Part shown: in pieces, positions 34,953 to 44,398 of the stretch
How the letters are laid out: every line of letters starts with the position of its first letter
Position numbering within the stretch: the first letter of the stretch is position 1
DNA from: Vreelandella nanhaiensis
GTDB lineage: Bacteria > Pseudomonadota > Gammaproteobacteria > Pseudomonadales > Halomonadaceae
Reading direction: 5' to 3'
DNA length: 64,000 nucleotides
Assembly: GCF_003990185.1 (NCBI RefSeq)
Contig: NZ_RZHF01000010.1
Location: 1 to 64,000 of the forward strand
The notes under the pieces: model-generated
Seen by the model: only the letters and a program-made list of their open reading frames with translations
The model's database searches: none
What the model was told of the DNA's origin: nothing
Translations under genes and position numbers: made by a program

Positions 34953-37199
34953 CTACGCAGCGGTCTTGATCTGTTCAACAATCTCTATTCCACGCTCAAG
35001 AGCATCTTGAGCAAGTGCACGAGCCTGAACGTCAAGGTGAGCATTATTTCCGGTCTTATTGACCTCAATACCCCCCAGTACAGCTGCCACATCGTCCAAA
35101 AGAACAGATTGGCTACCTACCTTCAGTTCTTCAGGAAGCGGTCGAAGGGCATGTGCCTCAAGAAACCGATCCAACTCACTCATGCTGTTAAAGTCCGTCG
35201 CATCGAGCAGAAAAGGAGAGTCCTTCATGGCGTAGACAATCACCGCGTTTTGGAAAATCCTGACCCACCGCTCCTGGAAAAACTGCATGATGGTAGGCGG
35301 CAGATAATGGTTCATGGCAACCCGTTTCGAGTTGCCTAGCGACTCTGCCATTTTCTCGATGCTCAGCGACTTGAGGTAGACGAGAACACCTGCGGTAGCC
35401 CTTATCCGGGCCAGCGACAATACGGTGACCAGGTCCCCTAACTCGGCGCTATGAGCTTGTACAAAGGCTTTTTGTCGGAGGGTCTTGGCGAAGCTGGTCT
35501 GGCTCGTGAAGGTGTAGGGTTCCTGAAAACCCTGGCCGCCCGCGACGATGAACAATCGTCGCCAGGCATCATCTCCTTTCTCCTTGAGATAACTCCTGAC
35601 AGGGGCTGTGATCTGGATAAGAAGTTCTACCACAGAGGCTGCGTCGTCGCTCAGTACAACCTCCTGTTGCTTCCCTTTCCGATTTTTCTTCACTACAAGC
35701 ACAGCCCCTGAGTCGGTGCGGACAAACCCGGTTCGCTTACCATTTCGGTCGAATAGTTCGCATGCCAACAGGGACGCATCGGTCAGCACGGGTTGCTGCG
35801 CCACCAGCCAAATAGCGATGGGAGCAATCGCATACTTCGTCGGCATTGCCAGGTTCGCGGCTAACTCCGCCGTTGAAAAAGAAATCCCCGTTGCGCTCAC
35901 CAAGTGGCCGCGCATGGCATGGTCGAGGATTGTAAATCCGTTGTGGGTTTCTTTTACTGTCCTGATAAGGCTATTCATCGCCATCACAGGCTGGCCATAT
36001 GCCCGAGAAGATATTCGAGAACCTAGCGTTATCAGATCCCCTTGATCGCAGGCTTGATCGATAGCGTTCAGACGATGAGCTATGCGATCAATCTGTCGCC
36101 GAGCCCATAGAACGACTTGGTTGAAGTCGCCTTCGATTTGCTTGAATAGAAGCTCCGTTGCCTCCTTGTCAGTGACCGACAGCGGAATCTGGGTCAAAAG
36201 CTTTTGGGATACAAGAGCTTTACCATCAGCATACCGGTGGTGGCCTACTTCATGGAGGGATCGAGTGAGCTTCTTGCTCCCTTCGGGCCACACATCACCG
36301 AGCGGGGAGGACATAAGCCCGCCTCTAACCAGAACAGCCTTTGCCCAACAGATGATTCTGATCCATTGACGCTGAAGGTTTGCCAACACCCGTTTCGGCG
36401 GTTGGGTCTGGCTCCGCTCGGAGTACCCTTCGAAATGCCAGCGCTGAAAGCTCCAGAAAAGCTGATAAACAAAGATTGGGACTTGGAGCACTTCAGGGCT
36501 TAAGGGTTGTCTGTCTATCGGATCATTGTCATACCAGCGCACGAAATCATCGAATCGCGAGACCACATTAACGTAGTTACCATAGTGACTATGGGCCAAA
36601 GCGTGCTTCTTACTCTCCTTGTGTAGGTCCCTAGTAAAATCAGGCCCCAGAACCTCGAAGACAGCTCCCATCTTTAATCGAAATGAGCCCGCGTTTCTGT
36701 CCGAGACATGCCACCCCGTGAGCTTGGCTACGCGCACAGGGTCAATCCGAATGGATTCAAATTGAGCGATGCATTCCCGGACCTGGCTATCTGTAAAGTG
36801 TGAATGCACAAGAATCTTGATAGGAGTCGTTTTAGACAACCCAGCTAGGAGCTTAAAGAAGTACAGGACAAGCCTCTGTCTGCCTGAGTACTTTACTTCA
36901 GCAGCCAGAAAACAGTTCGAGTAAAGTGCGCCATAGAAAAGGCGCTGAATGCTCAGAAAGGCGTTGGTTCGGAGGTCCAGAGCGCTTGTGATAGGGGGAT
37001 GTTTGATTAGCCACAGGAGACATTCGAAGTAAAACAGTGCCCGACTTGCGCTTCGCCGCTGGGACGTGGGTAAGTCGGCAAGCTGAGATTGAATTAGAGC
37101 CAAAGCACTACCCGACAGAACCAGGAACTGGAAATTCTTCTCTGTGTGGCCCTTCGCGATGATTCCTTGAGGAAAACTGTTTGGGGAAACCTGACTCAT
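34953..37199 (-). CDS. Large divergent recombinase-like protein
   Basis: 748 residues. The only family hint is near residue 605-650: SLARIRATAGVLVYLKSLSI, then LGNSKRVAMNHYLP. In tyrosine recombinases the order is Arg, then His/Arg, Gly-His/Asn, and the catalytic Tyr about 30 residues later; here Arg-Ile-Arg-Ala-Thr-Ala, Leu-Gly-Asn and Tyr keep that order. The first 500 residues are unlike standard integrases. It may be the element's recombinase or a TnsE/Rit-type partner. A LexA box lies 120 bp upstream and it has its own terminator. It is the last gene before the relic zone, consistent with an element end. The start ATG 37199 has a weak ribosome site. Confidence 0.5.
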   Translation of the reverse strand: MSQVSPNSFPQGIIAKGHTEKNFQFLVLSGSALALIQSQLADLPTSQRRSASRALFYFECLLWLIKHPPITSALDLRTNAFLSIQRLFYGALYSNCFLAAEVKYSGRQRLVLYFFKLLAGLSKTTPIKILVHSHFTDSQVRECIAQFESIRIDPVRVAKLTGWHVSDRNAGSFRLKMGAVFEVLGPDFTRDLHKESKKHALAHSHYGNYVNVVSRFDDFVRWYDNDPIDRQPLSPEVLQVPIFVYQLFWSFQRWHFEGYSERSQTQPPKRVLANLQRQWIRIICWAKAVLVRGGLMSSPLGDVWPEGSKKLTRSLHEVGHHRYADGKALVSQKLLTQIPLSVTDKEATELLFKQIEGDFNQVVLWARRQIDRIAHRLNAIDQACDQGDLITLGSRISSRAYGQPVMAMNSLIRTVKETHNGFTILDHAMRGHLVSATGISFSTAELAANLAMPTKYAIAPIAIWLVAQQPVLTDASLLACELFDRNGKRTGFVRTDSGAVLVVKKNRKGKQQEVVLSDDAASVVELLIQITAPVRSYLKEKGDDAWRRLFIVAGGQGFQEPYTFTSQTSFAKTLRQKAFVQAHSAELGDLVTVLSLARIRATAGVLVYLKSLSIEKMAESLGNSKRVAMNHYLPPTIMQFFQERWVRIFQNAVIVYAMKDSPFLLDATDFNSMSELDRFLEAHALRPLPEELKVGSQSVLLDDVAAVLGGIEVNKTGNNAHLDVQARALAQDALERGIEIVEQIKTAA

Positions 37200-37269
37200 C
37201 AAGAGATCTCACTCAGCCTGATTCTGGGGCGACCGTCCGTCTTGGGATGTTCACAACCCGTGGGTCATG

Positions 37270-37297
37270 GCAAGGGTGAGCTGGCAACTCACCCTTG
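37270..37297. repeat. Perfect hairpin, GGCAAGGGTGAG stem
   Basis: GCAAGGGTGAG, loop CTGGCAA, CTCACCCTTGC, an 11-bp stem with no T-run on either side. It sits between the LexA box and the recombinase-like start, so it lies in that gene's leader and may be a regulatory fold rather than a terminator. Confidence 0.6.
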
Positions 37298-37321
37298 CTC
37301 TACAACAGAACCCTAGCAGAA

Positions 37322-37341
37322 AACTGTACGTTTATACAGTA
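37322..37341 (-). promoter_or_regulatory. LexA (SOS) box
   Basis: TACTGTATAAACGTACAGTT on the minus strand: CTGT-N8-ACAG core with TA before and T after, close to the gammaproteobacterial consensus. The next gene downstream on this strand is the recombinase-like one. Confidence 0.75.
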
Positions 37342-37356
37342 TTATCGCGTAAAGTG

Positions 37357-37899
37357 TCAGCTCTTCGGCAATAGTCCTTCCAGACCCGCTGACACCAGAA
37401 CGAAAAGGACAAATCCTCCCACAAAGGCCATGATCGAGATGTGTGAGTCCTCACCACTTTCATGAGACTCGGATAGCATTTCTTCGACGGCAGCGACTGT
37501 GAGAAGACCAGCGGTGAAGGTGAGTGCCGCTGAATAGATTGAGAGCAAGACCAGGCCGAAGGCGATTACATAGCCGTCGTCCACCCAGGTGATGATCTCT
37601 CGGTGTACCATCAACAACCGTACCACGGCGGAAGCGCTGCCCCCCAACGCGGTAAAGACGGTCGCCAAGCCCAGCGGAAATCACAGTGTTTGCCAGGGGA
37701 TCGTGCGGCTCTTGGACTCCGTCGCCTCGCCTTCCGGCAGCGAGCTGCCACCGATGCATGACAAATAGGCCGGAACCAGGGGCAGGACGCAAGGCGATAA
37801 CAGGGACACGACGCCGGCTAAGAACGCGCTCACCAACCCAGTCGGGAAAGATCGATCATCTGCGCACGGCCCGGTCGCGAGGGGGACATAATCGGCCAC
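37357..37899 (-). pseudogene. CcdA / ZIP transporter chimera with in-frame TGA
   Basis: The first half (LVSAFLAGVVSLLSPCVLPL with Pro-Cys, then GLATVFTALG) is CcdA/DsbD-type. A TGA (about 37678-37680) interrupts it between Trp-Gln-Thr-Leu and Phe-Pro-Leu. The second half (AALTFTAGLLTVAAVEEMLS, a His/Glu/Ser-rich loop, Ala-Phe-Val-Gly-Gly-Phe) is the C-terminus of a ZIP metal transporter. Two unrelated membrane families are fused in one frame at about 37560, which marks a recombination scar. Not functional. Confidence 0.7.
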
Positions 37900-37913
37900 G
37901 ACCGAGATGGTAC

Positions 37914-38216
37914 TTATTCATATTCGCGCGTGCTCGCCCATTCCAACTGGTTTTGTAACTCCTGGTGATACGCGCTATAGAGGCTCCAGGCCTTGTGGCT
38001 GGCGTCGGTCAGCAAGGCGTCGACGGCGTGGCCTTCCACGGCATCGGCGTGCGAAGTTCTAGGGTCCGCATACTGCTGACGCAGCGCTCCCAGCTCCTCG
38101 TAGAGGGCATAGGCGGCATCCCGCCGGCTGCGGGTATCGCCCTGGGCCAGCCGGATTTGCAGTTGCGAAAAACGGGCTTCGATCTGGTGTTTAAGGGCCT
38201 GCATGGTGGCTTGCAT
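37914..38216 (-). CDS. Unknown 100-residue protein coupled to MerR gene
   Basis: Starts MQATMQALKHQIEARFSQLQ, helical and amphipathic, with two or three long helices. The start overlaps the MerR stop as ATGA, so the two are one unit. No family recognised. Possibly a small effector or metal-stress protein. Confidence 0.5.
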   Translation of the reverse strand: MQATMQALKHQIEARFSQLQIRLAQGDTRSRRDAAYALYEELGALRQQYADPRTSHADAVEGHAVDALLTDASHKAWSLYSAYHQELQNQLEWASTREYE

Positions 38217-38638
38217 CACTCGTGGTCTCCACAGGATTGGGTTTCGCCGAGGTTTTTCAAGATTCGGCAGTCGTCGGCTTGTTGCGGATCGCCGCATTGC
38301 CGGCGTAGCGCGATCAACTGCTGCTCCAGACTCTGCAGGGTAGCCATCTGCTGTTGAATTCGGTTGATTTGCCGGTCCAGCAGTTCTTTGCCACCGCCAC
38401 AGTCCCGCGTCGGATGAGCGCGAAACGCCAACAAAACCCGCACCTGGACCAACCCCATACCCAGGATGCGGCAATGGCGAATGAACAGTAGCTGCTCAAC
38501 GTGCAACGCTTGATAACGGCGGTAGCCGGACGTGCTCCGCGCAGGCGCGGCCAGTAGGCTTTCCTTCTCGTAGAACCGGATGGTTTCAATCTCACAGCCG
38601 GTGCGCTGGGCTACTTCGCCGAGCCGCATGATCGTCAC
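38216..38638 (-). CDS. MerR-type Cd/Pb-responsive regulator, orphan
   Basis: 140 residues. MerR opening RLGEVAQRTGCEIETIRFYE. Three cysteines (Asp-Cys-Gly, Arg-Gln-Cys-Gly-Asp, Asp-Asp-Cys-Arg) match the CadR/PbrR metal site. It would bind the promoter at 38651-38681, which points away from it into what is now the P450 gene on the opposite strand, so the target exporter is gone. Compare the complete cadR-CDF pair at 50 kb. Confidence 0.78.
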   Translation of the reverse strand: MTIMRLGEVAQRTGCEIETIRFYEKESLLAAPARSTSGYRRYQALHVEQLLFIRHCRILGMGLVQVRVLLAFRAHPTRDCGGGKELLDRQINRIQQQMATLQSLEQQLIALRRQCGDPQQADDCRILKNLGETQSCGDHE

Positions 38639-38650
38639 CTGAACTAATGC

Positions 38651-38681
38651 TTAACTCTGGAGTCGCTTTAGGGTTTTTAAT
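38651..38681 (+). promoter_or_regulatory. MerR-type promoter without a target
   Basis: TTAACT, 19-base spacer holding ACTCTGGAGTCGCTTTAGGGT, then TTTAAT. The long spacer with an ACTCT...AGGGT dyad is the MerR-class arrangement. It reads right, antisense to the P450. Confidence 0.65.
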
Positions 38682-38779
38682 GTAGCCTAAATCGATAGAA
38701 CCGGCACTGCAAAACTGCCTTCTTTAGGCGTGGGGCAACACGCGCGGTTCCAGAGATTTTCGGCTGACTCACATCTCGC

Positions 38780-40045
38780 TTAAACCCGCGACGCCCTTGG
38801 TTTCGCCCGCACGTTGCCGATGATAAAGCGGCTTTTGGGAAGGGCAGGAACCTGCGACAGACTGAACCGCAAATCCTGGGACGGAACCGCATACTCCATC
38901 TCCTGCGTCAGTGCCCGCAAAGCCACCTTCATCAGTTCGATGGTGATCCACTCACCCGCACAACGGTGGTGCTGGTGGTGATTACCGCCTCCTTGCGGAA
39001 TAAAGTCGAAGGCGCTGCCTTTCCAAGACCGAAACCGTTCCGGTTGGAATGCCTCCGGCTGCTCCCATAACCGGGGGTCGTGATCCGTGCCGTAAAGATC
39101 CAAGAGAACCCAGCGTCCCTGAGGGAAACGGTACCCCTGCCAGACAAACTCCTGTTTGACCACGGCGGCGACGGCAGGAAAAAAAGGATAGAACCGACGA
39201 ACTTCCTGAACGAACCAGGTCAGTTCTTCCTCCGAGCCTGCTTGAAGCATTTGCCGGTACCGAGGATATTCATGCAGCGCCAAGGCCATAAAGACGATGA
39301 AACGGCCAATGGCCACAATCGGTCGTATGATATTGAGCAGTTCGACCGCAATTACCTTGCGATCCAGCAGTTCCCCATCCTGGTCCCGCTGCCACGCCAT
39401 GACATGCGCCGCGCTGGTTTCGAGGGCCGGACACACTCGGGCGCGAACGTCATCGACTCCTTGTGCCAACCATCGTTCCGCGCGGTTGCGGGCGAGTCGG
39501 CCCTGCCAATGGCGCAATCCCAGCGCGGCGGGTGCCTCGACCATGGCGACCAAATCCTTGGTTAATTGTTGCACATGCGATTCAGGCAGAGGCACGCCAG
39601 CCCATTGGCAGCTGGCACGGCACAGAATGTCGTTCACAGCCTCGAAAAACACCACCGTATCCCGATTTTCCCACGTCATTATCGCGGCGCACCAATGCTC
39701 GGCGGTCAAGGCGGCTATGTCCTGGATCCCCTCCGGCGTCATCAGCGACATAAACATCTGTTTGCGCCTGCGATGGGCTTCGCCGTCCAGTCCCTGGACA
39801 CCGCCCTGGCCCAAGAGGGTTTTGATCACGCGTTGTGGCATGGCTCCCTGGCGTTGAAAGCGGTCGTTGTCGTAAAAGAGTTGAGCGGCGGCTTCCCCTT
39901 GCATGCAGATCACCTTTTGCAGCAGGAGCCGGGTTTCAAACAAATCGGAATCGTAACGTCGACAGCGCTTCGAAATGAATTCGTATCCGTCCGACAGCAG
40001 CGCCAGTGTGCTGTCTGGCCATGGGGAGCTTGGGATGTTTGACAT
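38780..40045 (-). CDS. CYP152-type cytochrome P450 (fatty-acid peroxygenase)
   Basis: 421 residues. CYP152 enzymes use hydrogen peroxide to hydroxylate or decarboxylate fatty acids and need no reductase. Seen: LNIIRPIVAIGRFIVF with the Arg-Pro pair that binds the fatty-acid carboxylate, and IPQGGGNHHQHHRCAGEWIT with the haem-ligand Cys. The start at 40045 has GGAGG seven bases upstream. Length is normal, the gene looks intact, and it is the only intact non-metal gene in the relic zone. Not obviously linked to the MerR neighbour. Confidence 0.9.
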   Translation of the reverse strand: MSNIPSSPWPDSTLALLSDGYEFISKRCRRYDSDLFETRLLLQKVICMQGEAAAQLFYDNDRFQRQGAMPQRVIKTLLGQGGVQGLDGEAHRRRKQMFMSLMTPEGIQDIAALTAEHWCAAIMTWENRDTVVFFEAVNDILCRASCQWAGVPLPESHVQQLTKDLVAMVEAPAALGLRHWQGRLARNRAERWLAQGVDDVRARVCPALETSAAHVMAWQRDQDGELLDRKVIAVELLNIIRPIVAIGRFIVFMALALHEYPRYRQMLQAGSEEELTWFVQEVRRFYPFFPAVAAVVKQEFVWQGYRFPQGRWVLLDLYGTDHDPRLWEQPEAFQPERFRSWKGSAFDFIPQGGGNHHQHHRCAGEWITIELMKVALRALTQEMEYAVPSQDLRFSLSQVPALPKSRFIIGNVRAKPRASRV

Positions 40046-40190
40046 GAGTGCCTCCAATCCGTGGTATTCCTGTGGGAGGGGGATTCGACTGTGGGACAGT
40101 CGCGAACGCGTCACGGCTCTCTGTCTGGAAGTTGCCTCACCCGATCCTAGGCCAAGTGAAGTTCAACTTCTTGTGTACGTTTTAACGAGG

Positions 40191-40573
40191 TCACTGCCGT
40201 ATAGGCCTTCGCCAGAGTGAAAATTTCCTTGCCGTGTGCGCCAGTGTGTCCTTTGGTAGCGATGCAATCGCCGCGAGCATCACCTCATAGAGCTGCTGCT
40301 CCACTTGCTCCTGCAATGATTGACCAATCTTCTCCGGAGACGCCGTCAGCAGAGCATCGAACACGTTCTTGATCCATTGTTGTACCTCCTGAACGATCGA
40401 CTGCAGTGCCTCGCCTTCAGGCACACCGGCCAGAACTTCCGGATCCAACACGCCGACGCGGCTCCCCGCTCGCTCTCGCGCACCATGTAGGTCGTGGTCA
40501 GTAATAATTCGGCCTCAGGTGCCACCGCTAGCCCACGCTCGGCAAGTCGAGTATTCAGGTCAGACGCTAACAC
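40191..40573 (-). pseudogene. Frameshifted unknown gene
   Basis: One frame (MLASDLNTRLAERGLAVAPE onward) reads to about 40450, then the next frame continues (LDPEVLAGVPEGEALQSIVQ to a stop at 40191). Together they make a single helical protein of about 127 residues with a central shift. Unrecognised family. Confidence 0.4.
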
Positions 40574-40835
40574 GTATGCTCCTTCGTGCCCATTGCTTTC
40601 TATGGTCTCTTTGACTACTTGAATGTCAACTGTCTGCTAAAAACCCTGCTGTTTGAGGACCTGCTTAAGGTGGCAGATCGCCGTTTTAAAGGGCATCTCA
40701 AGATTTTGTACACGGATAAAGTCCATCTTTAATATCCTTGCTTGATCAGTGATGCGCATCGACGCCGAACCCGCGCCATGGCGGAGCAGGAAGTACTGGT
40801 TAGTCACTGACTCACGTCCCTCGCCATTGAACGCG

Positions 40836-41009
40836 GCCATACACCAAGTCTGGATAACCCGATCCGGTCCAGGCAACCAGTGCTCCCGCCACAATGACAC
40901 CGCTGTTGGCAAGCACGTCGTTTGCTGAGGAGATCCGACTGGCCTTCATATGAAGGCCACTCTCACGATTACGAGAGATGAGTAGCAGATAACCGACCTT
41001 GGCGATCAA
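40836..41009 (-). pseudogene. CDF metal exporter fragment
   Basis: About 58 codons match the C-terminal membrane region of the intact exporter at 49646-50542 (MKASRISSANDVLANSGVIV against MKASWIFSANDVVINLGVIT, then VAWTGSGYPDL). Only this piece survives; flanks are unrelated. Confidence 0.75.
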
Positions 41010-41393
41010 TTCCTCCACAGCCACAGCCATTCGGCGAACGTACTAAGCGCGAGCAAGAGCTGCAGCCAGCCGTCTAGGCGTACCGAAACGAACCATTCAT
41101 TCTTCGGATGGGCAAGCCATTTTAGGTATGTTGGAAACGCTAGCCCGCGTTGCTTCGCCTTCCGTCGCCCCGCGGGCCGCAGATGTGACTGGAGTCGGCG
41201 TTTCAGCACTGCAGTGACCGTCACAGCCAGCTTTCATGGCGACACCTCCCTCCGGTTTTGTGGAACATTCCGCTTCATTAATAACTGTGGAATAGCTCCA
41301 GGGTCAAGCGTGCATACTAATGGGATCCAATCTGGTCATTCTCATGCAGGCGGCGTAGTCTTTTTTGACGCCGTCGCACTCAGACGAGCCCGA

Positions 41394-41669
41394 CTACGCT
41401 GATACTGGCCGCGTCACTGGCCAGTCGAGCCAGCGCACGTAAGGGGTCGCTCCAGTTCGCCAAACACCGGTTGAGGTCAGAGTGCCCGTTTGGTATGGAG
41501 GCAATTGATTCATCACGCGCACCTTGTAATCGACTGCGTCCGTCATACCCGTATTCGTTGCCCGCATGCGGGCCATTTGGAAATGCTGGTATGATCCGAT
41601 CGAATTGCCGAACCAAGCGTCGTTGCTGATATTCACAAGGACGGCCGCTTCGAGTTGCAGCTCAGCCAC
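41394..41669 (-). pseudogene. Apolipoprotein N-acyltransferase (lnt) fragment
   Basis: LVNISNDAWFGNSIGSYQHF and TGATPYVRWLDWP are C-terminal Lnt motifs. The middle is degenerate and the N-terminal two thirds are missing. Probably the remnant of a metal-locus lnt copy. Confidence 0.7.
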
Positions 41670-41952
41670 TCCCGCGCCGATTGTATCCCCGTCCGTCTAC
41701 TGTAGGCGAGGCTCGTGACCTGCGTTCAACTTGGCAGACGTGGGCATCTGCCTCGGTGCGGTGTTGCTGCTCGTTACTACTTTTCGGGGCACACGATCGT
41801 CCCGGGTACCAGCGGGTCGGTAATTGGTGTCGCCCATTCTCAGCGTTCGTTGGTGCGGCTCGGCCTGGATCTCGCCGGGCTTGCGCCTCTTTCTGGGGCG
41901 GGCCGGTTACCTGGACTGACACCGACACGGCGCCCACCAGATCACCACCACA

Positions 41953-42520
41953 ATGCGGGCGCGCCTCGGTGATGCCATTCCCCGTGCCTATCGCCTCTTT
42001 GCCGTCGAAATCCCACTCTGGCTTCAGCTTCTATTCGTCGCCACGGGGTCGGACCTCAGCCTGTATGGGATGCATCGTGCCAGCCACCGCATCGGCTGGC
42101 TCTGGCGACTGCACGCCCCGCACCACAGCGCCGAGCGGCTGTATTGGCTCAATGGCAAGCGCCGTCACCCCTTCATGCAGCGCTGATGGCCGGGCTCGGC
42201 CTCATCTCGCTGCTCCTGCTGGGTGCGCCCTCGGCTGTGGTCGCGACCTGGCTCGGCATCCTGACGGTTCATCTGGCATTCCAGCACTCGAATCTGGGCT
42301 ATCGGCTGGAGCCGCTACGCTTTATGATCGGGGTGGCAGAAACGCACCGCCGATATCACAAGCGGGAGTTCGAGGATGCCCAGGTCAATTTCGGCGAGTT
42401 TTTCCTGCTGGGATCATCTGCTCGACACCTTCTACGACAGTGCCGGCAAGCTCGGAGCGGCGGAAGTTAGCCTGCAGAACCGTGACTATCCTAGAGACTA
42501 TTGGGGTCAGCTGTTAAGGC
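41953..42520 (+). pseudogene. Sterol desaturase-family gene, two frameshifts
   Basis: Starts in one frame (YGMHRASHRIGWLWRLHAPH with His-x3-His and His-x2-His-His), shifts near 42165 to LSLLLLGAPSAVVATWLGIL, and shifts back near 42415 to Leu-Trp-Asp-His-Leu-Leu-Asp-Thr-Phe. Histidine clusters are those of the fatty-acid hydroxylase superfamily. Not translatable as one protein. Confidence 0.65.
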
Positions 42521-42652
42521 CATTTCGTCAACTGGCGCCGTCACGGCTCCGCGGCCAAGAGGTCGAACCTCACCGCCACTGAGAGCGGTCTCACCGCTGT
42601 GGGAAGGGTGGGTCTTTATAGTACATTCGCAGGAATACAGGGAGAGAGGAGT

Positions 42653-43366
42653 ATGGGCTTTTTGCAAATGCTGGGTCTCGCGGTGTTGCCAGGTCTCGGC
42701 ATTCTCATTGGGACTTTAATCTCGGAGAAAAAGAACCTTTCGGATCGCGTATCCGCAGCAGCATTGCATTGGATCGCCGGAACGATGCTTGCCGTGGTCG
42801 GTGTCGAAATACTCCCAGAGGTTCTGAAGGCCCAGCCTTCCTGGCCTATTCTCATTGCCGTTCTCATCGGAGGGTTTCTCGCGATCGGATCGGATAGACT
42901 TATTGATCGATTCACGTCAGAAAATGGCAAGTGGACGATTCTCTTCGCGGTCGCGGTTGACATGTTTGCAGACGGAATCACGATCGGCGTAAGCGCCAAT
43001 ATCTCTCCAAACTTTGCGCTTCTGGTCGTTCTCGGCCTTTTTATTGGTGACACTCCGGAGGGGCTGATCAATACCTCCTCCTTCAAAAAGCAAGACACCA
43101 GCCGAAAGTTCCGGGTGCTCGTAGCCGTTCTGTTAGGTTTCCTATGCTTAGCGGGAGCAGTTACATCCTATTGGCTGACCAAGAATCAATCAGATCTGGT
43201 CAAGTACCTATTTCTCGCGTTAACCACAGGCATGTACATTCAGGCTGCTGTGGAAGACTTGATTGAACGGAGCCATGCTAAAGCCGGGAAAAACACCTTG
43301 AATCAATCCTTACTCATTGTTGGCTTCACCGTCTATATGGCGGGATCGCTGTTCCTGAAACAATGA
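42653..43366 (+). CDS. ZIP-family metal transporter
   Basis: 237 residues, about seven or eight membrane segments. ZIP proteins carry Zn, Fe or Mn towards the cytoplasm. Seen: AVGVEILPEVL-like VVGVEILPEVLKAQ and VAVDMFADGITIGV with membrane Glu, Asp and Asp that could bind metal; the usual His residues of segments IV and V are replaced, so specificity is unclear. GGGAGAGAGGAG before the ATG at 42653 sets the start. Intact, unlike its neighbours. Confidence 0.75.
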   Translation: MGFLQMLGLAVLPGLGILIGTLISEKKNLSDRVSAAALHWIAGTMLAVVGVEILPEVLKAQPSWPILIAVLIGGFLAIGSDRLIDRFTSENGKWTILFAVAVDMFADGITIGVSANISPNFALLVVLGLFIGDTPEGLINTSSFKKQDTSRKFRVLVAVLLGFLCLAGAVTSYWLTKNQSDLVKYLFLALTTGMYIQAAVEDLIERSHAKAGKNTLNQSLLIVGFTVYMAGSLFLKQ

Positions 43367-44066
43367 GGAACGTTGATTGAGGGGAGTATGCATGCCCTAT
43401 AATCACGAATCTTCAAGTGCATCCGGCGACTGTTTTACCATCAGGTGATCACGGTACTAGCTTGGCTGAACGCCCAACTGACAGCCTGAAGAAGATCCGC
43501 GACTTGGCTCTGGTGCAGCCTCTTGCCCGGTTAGCTGTTTGCAGTCCAAATCGAAGACTGGCATGGGAATCAGATGGGCTGATTGTCCAGCTGCTGCGCT
43601 TAAAGACCGATCAGTAAGCGGGCGCTACCACTACCGAACGGCACCGGCCACATCTGTCCAGTTTGTATGCTCAAGATCCGGTTATCCGCCGCGTTGAGCA
43701 AACTAAACCCTGGGCCCAGCGACAACAGACGCTTCGCGACTGTTACAGCGTCGCTTGGGCGACCAGGGCGCCGCGCTGGACCCGGCAGCCTGCCTGTAAG
43801 GGGGAAGGCCCGCCGTAGCAGTCCTTCCCTAGCCCTAGGGTGGAGCTCCCTCCAGGGCGTCAAGGGGCCGCTTCCTCGCAAGCTGCAGGCCGCACCAATT
43901 CCTTAACTCCCTTCCGGACAAAACAGTTCACACGAGTTCTCAGACCTGGTACGGATCCTGTTACTTCCAAAGGTCACATCCTGCAGTGCCTCAAGGCCCA
44001 GCCGCGTCATCTCCAAAAGTCACATCTCCGGCACCACGCCGGCAGGTCCTGTGACCCTGGGTGACG
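43367..44066. other. Non-coding relic stretch
   Basis: No gene with both a ribosome site and family likeness. A weak plus-strand frame (43417-43617) and a GC-rich patch near 43740-43870 look like eroded DNA. Confidence 0.4.
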
Positions 44067-44321
44067 CTAGGCGGCGACGTCGGAAACCCGGCCTGGCGTT
44101 GTAGGGTGGTTATCAGCACCGATCACAATCTGTACATCGAGCCCGATGCGGGTCAGGCATTCGAGCATCTTGGCTTCGCTGATGCCTCGGAATTGGCCCC
44201 GAAGCATCTTGGGTACCTTGGACTGAGGCATGCCAAGCACTTCTGCCGCTTGACCCTGTTTCCATTTGCGGGTCTTGATGATTTCGCCGATCTGGGAGGC
44301 CAGTTGGGCCTTTACCTGCAT
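44067..44321 (-). pseudogene. HigA2/XRE antitoxin lacking its proper start
   Basis: 84 codons from ATG 44321, with helix-turn-helix GQAAEVLGMPQSKVPKMLRG. The family opening Asn-Val-Tyr-Ala-Asp-Leu-Gly (44322-44360) is still readable upstream but has no start codon and runs back into the end of ccmI. The toxin that normally precedes it is missing. Translation from the inner ATG could still give a DNA-binding stub. Confidence 0.6.
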
Positions 44322-44398
44322 TTCATCAGCATTAGGAATGCCGAGGTCGGCATAAACATTGGCCGTCCTGACTCTGTTTATGAAAGTGTGTCCGGGTT

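Noticed and set aside
37270..37297. Hairpin as a terminator
   Set aside because: No T-run on either strand.
41681..42517. 278-codon plus frame across the desaturase relic
   Set aside because: Gly/Arg/Ser-rich shadow; the desaturase motifs are in the two other frames.
43417..43617. 66-codon plus frame
   Set aside because: No ribosome site and no family likeness; in eroded DNA.
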